Of a stretch of 64,000 nt of DNA, positions 50,503 to 60,193 are shown piece after piece. How positions within the stretch are numbered: the stretch's first letter is position 1; each line of letters begins with the position of its first letter. Below the pieces are notes generated by a model, which saw only the letters and a list, made by a program, of their open reading frames with translations, searched no databases and was not told where the DNA came from. The position numbers and the translations under genes are program-made. Source of the DNA: Phycisphaerales bacterium (GTDB taxonomy: Bacteria > Planctomycetota > Phycisphaerae > Phycisphaerales > UBA1924); contig JADLBU010000053.1 in NCBI GenBank assembly GCA_020847535.1, positions 1 through 64,000 of the forward strand. Reading direction: 5' to 3'.

Positions 50503-53500
50503 TTACGGGATCGTGCTGAACGCGTTGGTGATGCCCAGCGGGACGCCGCTGGTGGTCCAGCCGCCCTGGAGGAAGAGGTCGTAGTGGTTCATGGTCGCCG
50601 CGAACGGCACGCTCGCGGAGGCGATCACCGAGAAGAAGTTGAGGCCCGGGCGATCCTGGATCAGTTCGGGGAGCTCGTGGAGCTTGAGCTGTGAGTAGCC
50701 GCGAGGCCCGATCGGCACCGAGACATCGACCTGGTCGGAGTTGGTGAACAGGAGGGTCACGGTGATGGAGGTCGAGGTCGAACTGGGGTTGTAGAAGGAG
50801 AGGGTCTCGAAGTAGAGGGAGCCGGCGAGCACGGTGTTGATGAAGGCATCGCCGAAGAAGAAGCGCTGAGCGCCGACGCTGAAGGGGCTGGTGGCATCGG
50901 CATCCCCGTTCTGGATCTGGTCCGAGGCCAGGACGACGGGGACGTTGGAGGTGTAGCTGATGCCCATGGGCTGGTTGGCGGTGATGCCCAGGGAGGCGCC
51001 ATCGAACTTGAGCAGGTTGCCGCCCGGCACGTCAAAGGTGCGGACCAGCGGGGGCAGGTTGGCGGCGATGTAGTTGCCGGTGAGGGTCACGGTGGCCCGC
51101 GTGGTGCCGGGGTTGAAGATGAACAGCTCACCGGTGATGCCGGTGCCGTGTGTCAGCGAGGGGATGACGCCCTTGGTGGTGCCGCCCTGCGCATCCCCGA
51201 GGTAGCCGAAGCCGGCGGTGTTGGCGACGTCGTAGTGCGAGATGCTGGCGACGATACCGAGGAAGGAGGCCTCGTTGGCGGGGTTGGCGGGTGCCGCGAC
51301 CACGCTGGCGCCGACGATGCCCGTGGGCAGCGCGGCGATGTCGTTGACCGAGAGTCCCAGGCGCTTGTTGGCCTGGATGGTCTGCGGGATGGTAACCGCC
51401 GAGCCGGAGGTGTAGAACGTCACCAGCACGTTCACATCGAAGTTGTTGGGGTTGTAGTAGACGAGGAAGTCGAAGACCGCCCCGGGGTTGCGCTCGACGC
51501 GGGCGAAGTTCCAGGAGGCGCTGAGGGTGCCCGTGAAGGCATCGCCCAGCGTGCTGGAGAAGTCGTAGTGCGAGAACGTCGCACCGATCGGGCCGTCGGA
51601 CTCGATGATGATCGCGTAGGGCCGGTAGAGCTGCACGCCCGCCGCAGGTCCGGCCTCGGCGTTGGAGATGGTCACGCCGCCACGAGCCCCGGCCTCGACC
51701 GTGAGGTTCGAGACGACCACGGTTTCGTCGGGCTGGCCGGCGATCGTGTCTTCGTAGCGGAGCTTGACGGTGAAGTGGACATCGTAGTTGTTGGCGTTGG
51801 AGACCGAGACGAACTCGCGGATGAGGAGGCTGGCGTAGCCCTCGGGGTAGTAGAGGTAGAAGGTCTGCGGCTCGGCATCGACGATGAGGCGGTAGGCCCC
51901 GATGCCCGCGGAGATGCCGCTGACGATCGCGTAGTACGTGTGGCCGCCCACGCCGTCGAAGGAGCCGGCCGCGGTTGCGCCGGGGATGCCGGCATTGTCC
52001 GTGAACACCTCGGAGGCGGGCAACTCGTTGGGGGCCGAGAGGATCGTGACCGCAGCATCCAGGATGCTGCCGTTGGGCGTGACAACCTGGACGAAGATCT
52101 TGCCCGTGGCCGGCGCCACGAAAGCGAACAGATCGCGATCACCCGGCTCGTCGATGAAGTCGTTGGCCGATCCATCGCCCGTCCGAGAGGACAGCGCGAT
52201 CATCGCGGGGTCGCCGAAGTCGATGGCGCCGGGATCCCCGCCGCCGCCGTCGTCGAGCGCCTCACCGTTGACGGTGAGGAAGTACTCGCCCGTGCGGGTC
52301 GCCGGCGGGGGCAGGCCGTCCACCGAGTTGATCAGGATGTAGTACGTCTGCCCGCTGGTCAGAGATGGGAAGCTGACCTCGACGGTCCGCGGGTCGTTGA
52401 TGCCCGCCGCGGAGGTTGCCTGGGCCGTTCCGATCTCTACCAGGTTGGTGTCGTAGATCGTCAGGATCGGCGCGAAGTTGCCGAACTGGCCGCGATAGCT
52501 GGTGATGGTGATTGCCGTCGCGCCGGTGCGGACCAGCGTGAAGCGGAAGAGGTCGGTGTCCCCGTCGGGCGAGAGGTGCGCGTTGCCAGGATCCCCCGGG
52601 ACGCCCACGCCGATGGCGCCGTCGCCGGTTTCGGGGTTGATCGGGATGTCCTGGGCGATCGGCCACTCGTCCTGGTTGGGGTAGTCGTCCAGCGGGGGGC
52701 TGGTGATCGTGACGTGGTACGCGCCGAGCTCGTCGGTGGTCGCCTCGATCATGATGTAGTAGATCACGCCGCGATCGACGTGGAATTCGCCGGTGTTGGC
52801 GGCCTGGAAGCCGAACTCCGAATCGATCGCGGTTCCCTGGGCGATCGTCGTCTCGGCGGGCGTGAGCTGGATGACGGTGACGCGCGGGATGATGTCGCTG
52901 CCGGGGATGCGGTCCACCAGGACGGTCGCGTTGCCGCCGGCGAGCGCCGTGAAGTAGAAGAGGTCGGTGTCGCCCGAGAGCTCGATGCTGGCATCCTGGG
53001 TCGCAAGACCGGTGTCGGGATCGGGCAGGATGACGGCGGCCTCGGTGTACTGGCCGGCGTCGGGGTAGTCGTCGGTGGGGGGGAATGTGACCCGGATCTC
53101 GTAGTTGCCGGCGGCCTGGGCGCGGTCCTCGCCCATGACGACGACGTAGTACCAGCGATAAGTCTGGGTGTTGATGAGGGAAGTGCGGTCGGGGGTGACG
53201 GAGAAGGAGACGGCGGCGTCGGTCGTGTTGGCGGCGGCGTCGTCGTTGGCGCCGATGCGCATCCACATCGAGCCCGAGGTCGGGTCGTCCCATGCGGTCG
53301 AGAGTTCGTAGATCTCGACACGCGGATCGAAGCTGTTGGGAGACATGTTGATGATGCGGACCGTCATCGTGTTGAAGTCGTTGACCTCAAACCGGAAGAC
53401 ATCCACATCCCCGGGGTTCTCGATGGAGCCTGCGTCCTCGCCGGCGCCGAGGTAGTCGACCAGGTCGAGCGTCGTGGCGCTGGTGTAGTCCATCTCGTCG

Positions 53501-56500
53501 GCGTGGTCGTCCGCGTACGGCGGCATGTTGAAGTTCAGCGTGTACGAACCGGTCGTGTTGGCCTCGCTGATCACATAGACGAAGTACTGGCCGCCGGCCT
53601 GGGCGTTGAACTGCAGGTTCAAGGGGCCGGTGGTGGAGGTGACGCTGTTGGCGAGCTCCGTCAGGGTTCCGTCGAGGACGATCACGCGGGCCACCAGCGT
53701 GCTGTTGAGCGGGCGGACCAGCGTGACGCGGCCGATGCCGCGAGCCGGGGAGTTGAAGACGAACGCGTCTGCGTCGAGCGACGAGTTGATGATGCCGGTG
53801 ACCGTCGCCATGCCGTTGGTCGGCGGGTCGAGGGTGTCGATCCCGATCGGCACCGGCGTCTCGAATCCGGGGTTGGCGCCGTGATCGTCGGTCCCCGCGT
53901 CGAGGTCCGACATCGTGTTGAAGGTGATCTCGTACCCGCCGATCGCGTACTTCCAGTTGACTTCCTTCTCGTCGGTCGCGGTCCGCTCATCGGGATCCTG
54001 CGGGGATGCATCCACCCACTTCTGGCCGCTGCCGACGATGATGTAGTAGAAGTCGCCCTCGACGATCGGGAAGACGATGTACCCGTCGCGCTTGGCGTAC
54101 ACGCGATTCCCGATGCCGCCGGTCGCCTGTGCGATCCCGGGCTCGCCGCTGGTGAAGGGGTTGTCGTCGTTGAATCCGATCTGTGTGAAGTCGCCGTCCA
54201 GGATGCGCACGTACGAGTCCAGGTCGGTCGAGAACGTCTCCGTCAGCGTCGCGCGCGGGCCGAACTGCTGGTACTCGTCGAGGATGTTGGTCGTGTTGAT
54301 ACGGACCGCGGCGTAGCCCGAGGCCTGCGCGCGGAACTGGTAGCAGTCGGTGTCGTCGATGGTCTCGATCTGCCCGTAGTCCGAGATGAACGTGGCGCCC
54401 TGGAAGATGAGGCTCTTGACGTCGTGGCCCGCGTTCGTCGGCGCCTGGTAATTGGTGTTGTCGCCGGTGCCCACGGGGATCGAGATGATCTGGCCCGAGG
54501 CGGGGTCGCTCTCGTCGATCACATCCCCGGCGGCGTAGTTGGGGCCGTCCTCGACCCACGGCTCGGAGGTCACCACGAGGTTATACCGGCCGGTGGAGCC
54601 CTGGTCGGAGGCGATCGCGATGTAGTACGTCCGCCCGCCCCAGACCTGCAGCCCGGAGATCTCCGTGCTCAACTGCGGGTTGGGCAGTGCAATGCTCGGG
54701 TCGATCATGCCGGCGCGGCCCGTGTCGAACGGGAACGTCGAGCCGTCGGGCATCTGCGAAGACCAGATGGTCGCGTCGAGGTTCGCGTTGGTGTAGATGA
54801 TCTGGAAGTTGCTGTCGTAGATCGTGATCCGCAGGTTGGCGTTGGGGCCGAAGGCCGGGCTGACGACGATGTTGAGCTTGGTCGCCGGCCGCTGGTGGTG
54901 GTCCCAGATGACGGGGTTCGGATCGTTGAAGCCAAGCAGGGCGAAGACCTCGGAGTCGACGCCGTTCTCGCGGCCGTTGCCGTTGGACTTCCACACCCAG
55001 TCGTAGACAAGGGGGTTGGTGTCGAAGACCAGCTTCGCGGAGCGGTTGGCGGTGTACGGATCCGCCGATGAAAGATCGACGCCGCTGAGGCCGTTGACGT
55101 CGGCCAGCGTAAACGAGCCGCCGGCGTAGAGCGTGTCGTCGCCTGTCGGATCTCCGATGTCGTCGGCATCGGCCATCACGGTCAGGGCGTTCACGCGGTC
55201 GTTGAATCCGCGGAAATCGGCGTTGGGATCTCCGATGGCCGACCACGCGCCGCCTTCCCAGTCGAAGCGGGCGACGCGGGAGCCGCGGTTGGTGAATTCT
55301 CCGCCGATGACGATCTGCGAGGCCAGGTTGGGATACCCGCCCGCGCCGTCGGGATCCGGCGGATCCCACTCGGCGAGCGTGCGGACCGCGCCGTTGATCG
55401 TGCCGAAACCCACCAGCCCGTAGAGCTCGCCGTTCGCGTCGTCGGCGTCCTCGATCTCGTCCCAGGTGTAGAAGGAGAGACGAGACATGTTGAGGCCATT
55501 CAGCGTCGTGAAGTTGCCGCCGATGAGCAGGCCCGGCGCGAAGTCGGGGCCGTCCACGATCGGCGCACCCTCGTACGGCAGCAGGGCGTAGACCGCCCCG
55601 TTGGCGCCGTTGGTGGCGCCCGTGCCCAGTCGTTCGAACCCGTTGTCCGGATCCCAGAAGAGGAAACGGTTTGCCTGGTCCGCGGGGTCTGGATTGCCCT
55701 GGGCGTTGAGGCCATCCCAATTGGCGAACGTGGTGAACGTCCCGCCGATTCCAAGCTTCGCGATCGGCTCGGGATCCTCGACTTCTCCGTCCCCGTCCGG
55801 GTCGGGAGCGTCGAAGGTGAACGTGGCCAGCGCGTGGATGATGCCGTTGATCGTGTTGCTCGCCGCCAGCGCGGTGAACGCCGCGCCGTCGAAGGAGACA
55901 AGCCCGTTCTGCCCGCCGATGATGAGCTGCGCGGGACCGGCATTGTCCAGCGGCGTGAAGACGTTCATCGCGTACACGTTGAATGCGACGCCGTCACCCA
56001 CCGCCTCCCACTCCCAGCGCGCGAGCTGGTCGTTGAAGACCAGCTTGGCGATGTGGGCCGCCGGGATCGGGTCGATCGCCGGGTCTTCATCGTTGCGGAA
56101 TTCGGTGAAGTCGCCCGCGGCGAACAGTGACGGCGTGCCGTCCTGGTCGTCGTCGAACTGCACCAGTGAGCGCACGGTGCCGTTGAACCCGCGTCCCACG
56201 GTCCACCAGTCGTTGGCGTCGTAGGTCGCGATGTGATTGGCCGCGTACGGGATGTCGTTGGTCGTCGCACCGGCGTTGACGAACGCGCCGCCGACGTACA
56301 GTGACGGGCCGTCATCCCCGTTGTCGCCTTCCATGCCCTGGCCGAGCATGTCGACCTGGGGAACGAACGAGAAGAAGTCGTTGTCGGTCGCGCCGTGGAT
56401 GCGGCCGGTGCCGTGCGCATCGGTGCGCCATCCGGTGTCCTGCATCCAGTAGCCGTACTGGTCGCGCAGCAGGTACGGGGTGCCCCAGTTGAGGGCCGTC

Positions 56501-57939
56501 GCCTGCCGGAAGCGGTTGCGAAGCACGCCCAGATCCCCGGGCTCATCGGGGTCGAAGATTGGGGTGTTGGGATGGTCGTCGGCCGGGTCTGGCGTCTGCG
56601 TCTGATCGAAGGTGTGGTGGGTCTCGATGAAGAGATTGAACGAGACACCGGGCACCGGGGCTTCGCTGAAGGCGTCCAGGACGATCGTGTACAGCTGCCC
56701 GCCCGTGAGGAGGATCTCGACCTGCGGGATGTCCCCGAATCGATCGTCGTTGAAGGCCACCCGCACCCCGTTGGCGTCGTAGATGCCGATCGCACCGTCC
56801 TGGATCGGCGGCGGCGGCGGCCCGCCGGGGGTCATCGCGATGATCGTCAGCCCGGTGCCCTGCGCGGTGAACTGATACGTCCGGGTGTGGAAGCCGTCGG
56901 CCATCACGTCACCGATCGTCAGCCGGCGCGTCACCGGGTCGATGGGGTCGGGCAGCTCGTTGACGATCATGTCGGCGGCGATGTTGAACGTGCCCGTAGC
57001 AAACGCGGCGCGCGAGGCCAGGAACTCGTCCGACCGGACGCGCAGGTAATACGTCGAGTCCGGCAGCGACTTGAAGAGCTCGAAGGAGTCGTTGAGCACG
57101 CCGGCGTCGGTGTCGCTCCCCATGAGCACGCCGTTGCCGTCGTAGATCTCGATGTGGACGTCGAGCGTCGGGCTCGCCCCGCGATCGGCCTGGGCGTTGA
57201 ACGTCGAGAGCGTGTCGAAGAGCTCATCGGCGCCCGTGACGGCCTTGTAGATGACATCCTGGCCGACGCGGTCGAGCGTGCCCGTCGCGGTCGCCTCTCC
57301 CGTGGCGCCGTCCAGGGTCAGGTCGGTCGTGCGGGCGGCGATCCGCAGCGTATAGGCGCCCGTGGAGCCCTGGCCGGCGCTCACATCGGTGCCGACCAGC
57401 ACGTAATAGGTCTTGTTCGCCGCCGCTACAAACCCTATCCAGCCGTCCTTGGGATTGCCGGCCGACAGGGTGCCGTTGCCCGACTGCGGGGCGATCAGGT
57501 TATTAAAGGCGTCCCGGGCCTGGATCGCGACCCCGGATCCGTTGTCCTCATAGACGGCCAGGCGCGAGTTGAGCAAGGAACCGGCGGCCTGCGCCTCGGC
57601 GTAGAGGGCGACGAAGTCCTGGACGGTGGGGGTGAACCTGAAGAGGTCGTTCTGCTCGGTGATGCCGCTTCCCAGCGCCTCGATCAGGCCGGCGGCCGAG
57701 CCGATTCCGCCGCCATCGAGCGAAACCGTGTCGGCGGTCGGGAAGTTGCCCAGGCTGGGATGGTCCCCGGCGAGCATGACACGCGCCTCGAGCCGTTCGG
57801 TCTCAAACCGCCGCGGCTGTGGGGATGGCGCGAGCAGCGCCTTGGGCGCCTGACCTGCTCGCCCCGCCAGCAGGCCCGGAGCGTGGTTCCGAAGGCCAAA
57901 GAGCGGAGGGAAAGGTCGGCGGGTCGAGCGTGATGCCAT
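50503..57939 (-). CDS. giant secreted multidomain protein (LEPR-XLL start, PPC-like repeats)
   Basis: 2,478 residues from ATG 57939 with GGAG upstream. The N-terminal motif RFETERLEARVMLAG (44-58) is a LEPR-XLL-type signal of planctomycete surface proteins. Pre-peptidase C-terminal (PPC)-like modules with the pattern D-x-D-x-F-x-F ... G-x-Y-x-L are arranged along much of the length (early, then about 1100-1900). Between them (about 500-1050) is a region with repeated LYVGGAF / LLIGGNFTTL phrases, probably a propeller built from descriptive repeats. The last 500 residues carry a DUF5719-like region (SHYDFS, YNPN, ASISHYDV). It is very acidic, and the function is probably surface adhesion or display. 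Confidence 0.88.
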   Translation of the reverse strand: MASRSTRRPFPPLFGLRNHAPGLLAGRAGQAPKALLAPSPQPRRFETERLEARVMLAGDHPSLGNFPTADTVSLDGGGIGSAAGLIEALGSGITEQNDLFRFTPTVQDFVALYAEAQAAGSLLNSRLAVYEDNGSGVAIQARDAFNNLIAPQSGNGTLSAGNPKDGWIGFVAAANKTYYVLVGTDVSAGQGSTGAYTLRIAARTTDLTLDGATGEATATGTLDRVGQDVIYKAVTGADELFDTLSTFNAQADRGASPTLDVHIEIYDGNGVLMGSDTDAGVLNDSFELFKSLPDSTYYLRVRSDEFLASRAAFATGTFNIAADMIVNELPDPIDPVTRRLTIGDVMADGFHTRTYQFTAQGTGLTIIAMTPGGPPPPPIQDGAIGIYDANGVRVAFNDDRFGDIPQVEILLTGGQLYTIVLDAFSEAPVPGVSFNLFIETHHTFDQTQTPDPADDHPNTPIFDPDEPGDLGVLRNRFRQATALNWGTPYLLRDQYGYWMQDTGWRTDAHGTGRIHGATDNDFFSFVPQVDMLGQGMEGDNGDDGPSLYVGGAFVNAGATTNDIPYAANHIATYDANDWWTVGRGFNGTVRSLVQFDDDQDGTPSLFAAGDFTEFRNDEDPAIDPIPAAHIAKLVFNDQLARWEWEAVGDGVAFNVYAMNVFTPLDNAGPAQLIIGGQNGLVSFDGAAFTALAASNTINGIIHALATFTFDAPDPDGDGEVEDPEPIAKLGIGGTFTTFANWDGLNAQGNPDPADQANRFLFWDPDNGFERLGTGATNGANGAVYALLPYEGAPIVDGPDFAPGLLIGGNFTTLNGLNMSRLSFYTWDEIEDADDANGELYGLVGFGTINGAVRTLAEWDPPDPDGAGGYPNLASQIVIGGEFTNRGSRVARFDWEGGAWSAIGDPNADFRGFNDRVNALTVMADADDIGDPTGDDTLYAGGSFTLADVNGLSGVDLSSADPYTANRSAKLVFDTNPLVYDWVWKSNGNGRENGVDSEVFALLGFNDPNPVIWDHHQRPATKLNIVVSPAFGPNANLRITIYDSNFQIIYTNANLDATIWSSQMPDGSTFPFDTGRAGMIDPSIALPNPQLSTEISGLQVWGGRTYYIAIASDQGSTGRYNLVVTSEPWVEDGPNYAAGDVIDESDPASGQIISIPVGTGDNTNYQAPTNAGHDVKSLIFQGATFISDYGQIETIDDTDCYQFRAQASGYAAVRINTTNILDEYQQFGPRATLTETFSTDLDSYVRILDGDFTQIGFNDDNPFTSGEPGIAQATGGIGNRVYAKRDGYIVFPIVEGDFYYIIVGSGQKWVDASPQDPDERTATDEKEVNWKYAIGGYEITFNTMSDLDAGTDDHGANPGFETPVPIGIDTLDPPTNGMATVTGIINSSLDADAFVFNSPARGIGRVTLVRPLNSTLVARVIVLDGTLTELANSVTSTTGPLNLQFNAQAGGQYFVYVISEANTTGSYTLNFNMPPYADDHADEMDYTSATTLDLVDYLGAGEDAGSIENPGDVDVFRFEVNDFNTMTVRIINMSPNSFDPRVEIYELSTAWDDPTSGSMWMRIGANDDAAANTTDAAVSFSVTPDRTSLINTQTYRWYYVVVMGEDRAQAAGNYEIRVTFPPTDDYPDAGQYTEAAVILPDPDTGLATQDASIELSGDTDLFYFTALAGGNATVLVDRIPGSDIIPRVTVIQLTPAETTIAQGTAIDSEFGFQAANTGEFHVDRGVIYYIMIEATTDELGAYHVTITSPPLDDYPNQDEWPIAQDIPINPETGDGAIGVGVPGDPGNAHLSPDGDTDLFRFTLVRTGATAITITSYRGQFGNFAPILTIYDTNLVEIGTAQATSAAGINDPRTVEVSFPSLTSGQTYYILINSVDGLPPPATRTGEYFLTVNGEALDDGGGGDPGAIDFGDPAMIALSSRTGDGSANDFIDEPGDRDLFAFVAPATGKIFVQVVTPNGSILDAAVTILSAPNELPASEVFTDNAGIPGATAAGSFDGVGGHTYYAIVSGISAGIGAYRLIVDAEPQTFYLYYPEGYASLLIREFVSVSNANNYDVHFTVKLRYEDTIAGQPDETVVVSNLTVEAGARGGVTISNAEAGPAAGVQLYRPYAIIIESDGPIGATFSHYDFSSTLGDAFTGTLSASWNFARVERNPGAVFDFLVYYNPNNFDVNVLVTFYTSGSAVTIPQTIQANKRLGLSVNDIAALPTGIVGASVVAAPANPANEASFLGIVASISHYDVANTAGFGYLGDAQGGTTKGVIPSLTHGTGITGELFIFNPGTTRATVTLTGNYIAANLPPLVRTFDVPGGNLLKFDGASLGITANQPMGISYTSNVPVVLASDQIQNGDADATSPFSVGAQRFFFGDAFINTVLAGSLYFETLSFYNPSSTSTSITVTLLFTNSDQVDVSVPIGPRGYSQLKLHELPELIQDRPGLNFFSVIASASVPFAATMNHYDLFLQGGWTTSGVPLGITNAFSTIP

Positions 57940-58379
57940 GTTCAAACTCCATCCAAACACTCGGGATCCCATTTGCCCGGGCGATGCCTGTGCGTGTGGT
58001 GCGGGCAACGCGTGCGGCCTGGCGATTCATCGCGGGATGAATCCCGGAACGAGCCTCGGTTCGGACCCCGGCGAGGGGACCGAGATGGGCATGATACCGC
58101 AACGACGTACCCACTCGCATGTCGGGTTCAGCTACCTCCAACGCCGCCCCCACCCCGGGATAGCAGGGTGGGTCTGACGTCCAAGGCGGGCTGATCGCGG
58201 CGGCCCAGTTGCTACCGGCACATCGGGGGGACAGCCGGTCGGGCGCCTCTGGCTTGCGCCAGATTCTGCCAGCATAACAGACTCCGTCAGCCCTTGTCCA
58301 GTGCCCTTGCATCCCAGCCAGACGAAAATTGTAATAAAGGAGGGTGTTCGGAGCGGGTATATCCCCCAACCCCGCCGCC
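57940..58379 (-). other. 440-bp leader region of the giant gene
   Basis: No gene is supported here. On the minus strand TGGACA (58300-58295) and TATGCT (58276-58271) are 18 bp apart and could be the promoter of the giant gene, giving a leader of about 330 nt. CCCACCC and GGGTGGG arms at about 58150-58175 could fold in that leader. Both are weak suggestions. Confidence 0.35.
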
Positions 58380-59081
58380 TCAACTCCCGGAGAGCGCAAA
58401 ACGGACCGCCCGCTCGGCCAGGATGTCCGCCGCGTCGTACACCGGCAGGCTCGAGTTCTCGCGGGTCACCACCAGCGGGGCCTCGCTGCACCCGAGTATC
58501 ACACCCTCGCATCCCCGTTCGGCCAGATGCCGGATGATCCCATGCACCGCGTTGCGGGATTCGGGCCTGATATACCCGAAGAGCAGCTCCCCGAAGATGA
58601 TCTGTTCGAGCATCTCCGCCTCGTCGGGCGTCGGCGGCAGGAGTTGGATACCCCGGATCCCCAATGGAGTCTGGTATGTCGAGGATTCAATGACGAGCTT
58701 CGTGCCGATGACCCCCACGGTCCGACGCTTGTCCGCCTCGATCGATATGGCCACCAGGTCCGTCATCGGGAGCCACGGAACCTTGCTCCCGGACTCCGCC
58801 AGGGGGATTGCGTGCTGCACGATGTTGTCAGGTGACAGGCATACCTCGGCCCCCGCGCCCACCAGGATGTCCGCCGATCGCCGCATGAGCCGGGCGACCC
58901 CGTGCCAATCACCCTGCCGGATCGCGTCGATATACGCGCTCACGGGTTCGTTGTGTACCGTGATCCGGGGCTGGTCGTTTGGGGGGGCCAGCTTGGAAAG
59001 GTGCCGAGTCAACTGCCCATAGAACAGGGCAGCACCCTCGGGGCTGACGGCGATGATCCCGATGTGCTTGGCCACGCGCAA
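58380..59081 (-). CDS. aspartate/glutamate racemase family protein
   Basis: 233 residues. The Asp/Glu racemase fold is indicated by HIGIIAVSPEGAALFY at the start, RTVGVIGTKLVIESSTY in the middle and the second active-site loop GVILGCSEAPLV with Cys near 198. The first active-site loop reads CLSPDNIVQHA, where relatives have C-P-D-N. The Cys position is Ser83 and the nearest Cys is two residues earlier. If that Ser replaces the catalytic Cys, the protein may be a one-sided isomerase or a binding protein. It is divergent from the HscB-like gene. Confidence 0.85.
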   Translation of the reverse strand: MRVAKHIGIIAVSPEGAALFYGQLTRHLSKLAPPNDQPRITVHNEPVSAYIDAIRQGDWHGVARLMRRSADILVGAGAEVCLSPDNIVQHAIPLAESGSKVPWLPMTDLVAISIEADKRRTVGVIGTKLVIESSTYQTPLGIRGIQLLPPTPDEAEMLEQIIFGELLFGYIRPESRNAVHGIIRHLAERGCEGVILGCSEAPLVVTRENSSLPVYDAADILAERAVRFALSGS

Positions 59082-59206
59082 AGCTCCGGTCCCTCGGCGT
59101 GCCGCAGCCTGCGGATCGCGAGGTGTGCTGAGAGTATCACACCCGCACTGATCGGTGCGCCGGGTGGTTCACGGGGGCAGGAGGCGGACAGGCGATACCC
59201 TTGGCC

Positions 59207-59707
59207 ATGGCTGATCCGTTCCGGGCGCTGGGCTTGCCGGCGACTATGAAACTCAGCGATGACCAGATCGAGGGCGCAGCGCTGCTGCTCTCGGCCCGTC
59301 TGCACCCCGATGCAGGTGCGGACGATGTTCAGGCCCAGGGACGGCTCGCCGAGATCAACGATGCCCGCGCCACTCTCTCCAATCCTGAAACCCGCGCTTC
59401 GGCGCTCCTGGCACTCCTCGGCGGTCCAGCCGCCTCCGCCGATCGCACGCTTCCTGCCGGCTTTCTCCCGGAGATGATGGAGATCCGGGAGAAAATCGAA
59501 GAGGCCCAGCAATCGAAGGATCAATCCGTGCTCGCGGGCTGGGTTGATTGGGCGATGCAGCGCCGAGCCCGGCACGCCGAGGAAGTGACGCGGCTGCTCG
59601 ACGATGGCCACGATCCCCAGCGCCTGCGGCAGGTTCGACACGAGCTCAACGCGTGGCGATACATCGAGCGGTTGATCGAGCAGATCGGCCAGGCACGAAC
59701 CCTTTGA
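59207..59707 (+). CDS. hscB: HscB-like J-domain co-chaperone
   Basis: 166 residues from ATG 59207. The N-terminal J-domain (about 3-70) has the HPD triad in ARLHPDAGADD and INDARATLSNPETRA. The C-terminal HscB oligomerisation domain (about 85-165) has LPAGFLPEMMEIREKIEEAQ and LNAWRYIERLIEQI. HscB brings the iron-sulfur scaffold IscU to HscA. No isc genes are adjacent. The next gene, 15 bp on, encodes a thioredoxin. Confidence 0.8.
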   Translation: MADPFRALGLPATMKLSDDQIEGAALLLSARLHPDAGADDVQAQGRLAEINDARATLSNPETRASALLALLGGPAASADRTLPAGFLPEMMEIREKIEEAQQSKDQSVLAGWVDWAMQRRARHAEEVTRLLDDGHDPQRLRQVRHELNAWRYIERLIEQIGQARTL

Positions 59708-59722
59708 GAGGCGAATCAACAC

Positions 59723-60169
59723 ATGAAGCGCAACCTTCCGATCCTGGCCATCCTTCTGGCGTTCGCCGGCTTCCTCTGGCTGCGCGGAGGCGGCGCGGGA
59801 GGTGGCGGCCACGCCGAGAAGCCGCCGTTGTTCGCCCAGAACCTGACGTTCGCCCAGGCCCGGCAGCAGGCCACCGGCACGTCTCGGGTCATCATGGTGC
59901 TCGCGACCGCCGACTGGTGCCCACCCTGCCAGGAACTCAAGCGTGGCGCACTCCGAGATGCCCGCATCGAGGCCTGGGTCCGAGACAACGCACTGCCGGT
60001 GTACATCGACACGGATGACAACCCGACCGTCGAGGGCCTGATGGTCATGGCGATCCCGACCATCGTGATGCTCAAGGATGGCGCTGAGCTCGGGCGGCTG
60101 ACCAGCTCGGTCTCCGCCGAGGAATTGCTCTCCTGGCTCCAGAGCACCGCCCCCAAGGCTGGCGGCTGA
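59723..60169 (+). CDS. membrane-anchored or exported thioredoxin-like protein
   Basis: 148 residues. The N-terminal hydrophobic segment (ILAILLAFAGFLWL) is an anchor or signal. A Gly-rich linker follows. The thioredoxin fold (about 40-140) has the CxxC site in ATADWCPPCQELKRGAL and the cis-Pro region AIPTIVML. It should reduce or transfer thiols outside the cytoplasm. It is probably co-transcribed with the HscB-like gene (15-bp gap). Confidence 0.9.
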   Translation: MKRNLPILAILLAFAGFLWLRGGGAGGGGHAEKPPLFAQNLTFAQARQQATGTSRVIMVLATADWCPPCQELKRGALRDARIEAWVRDNALPVYIDTDDNPTVEGLMVMAIPTIVMLKDGAELGRLTSSVSAEELLSWLQSTAPKAGG

Positions 60170-60193
60170 CGTCGGGGATCGAGCCGATCGACT

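Noticed and set aside
51148-55071. A 1,307-codon open frame on the plus strand opposite the giant gene
   Set aside because: It is antisense to a clear multidomain protein, has Asp/Val/Gly/Arg-skewed composition typical of high-GC shadow frames and shows no domain.
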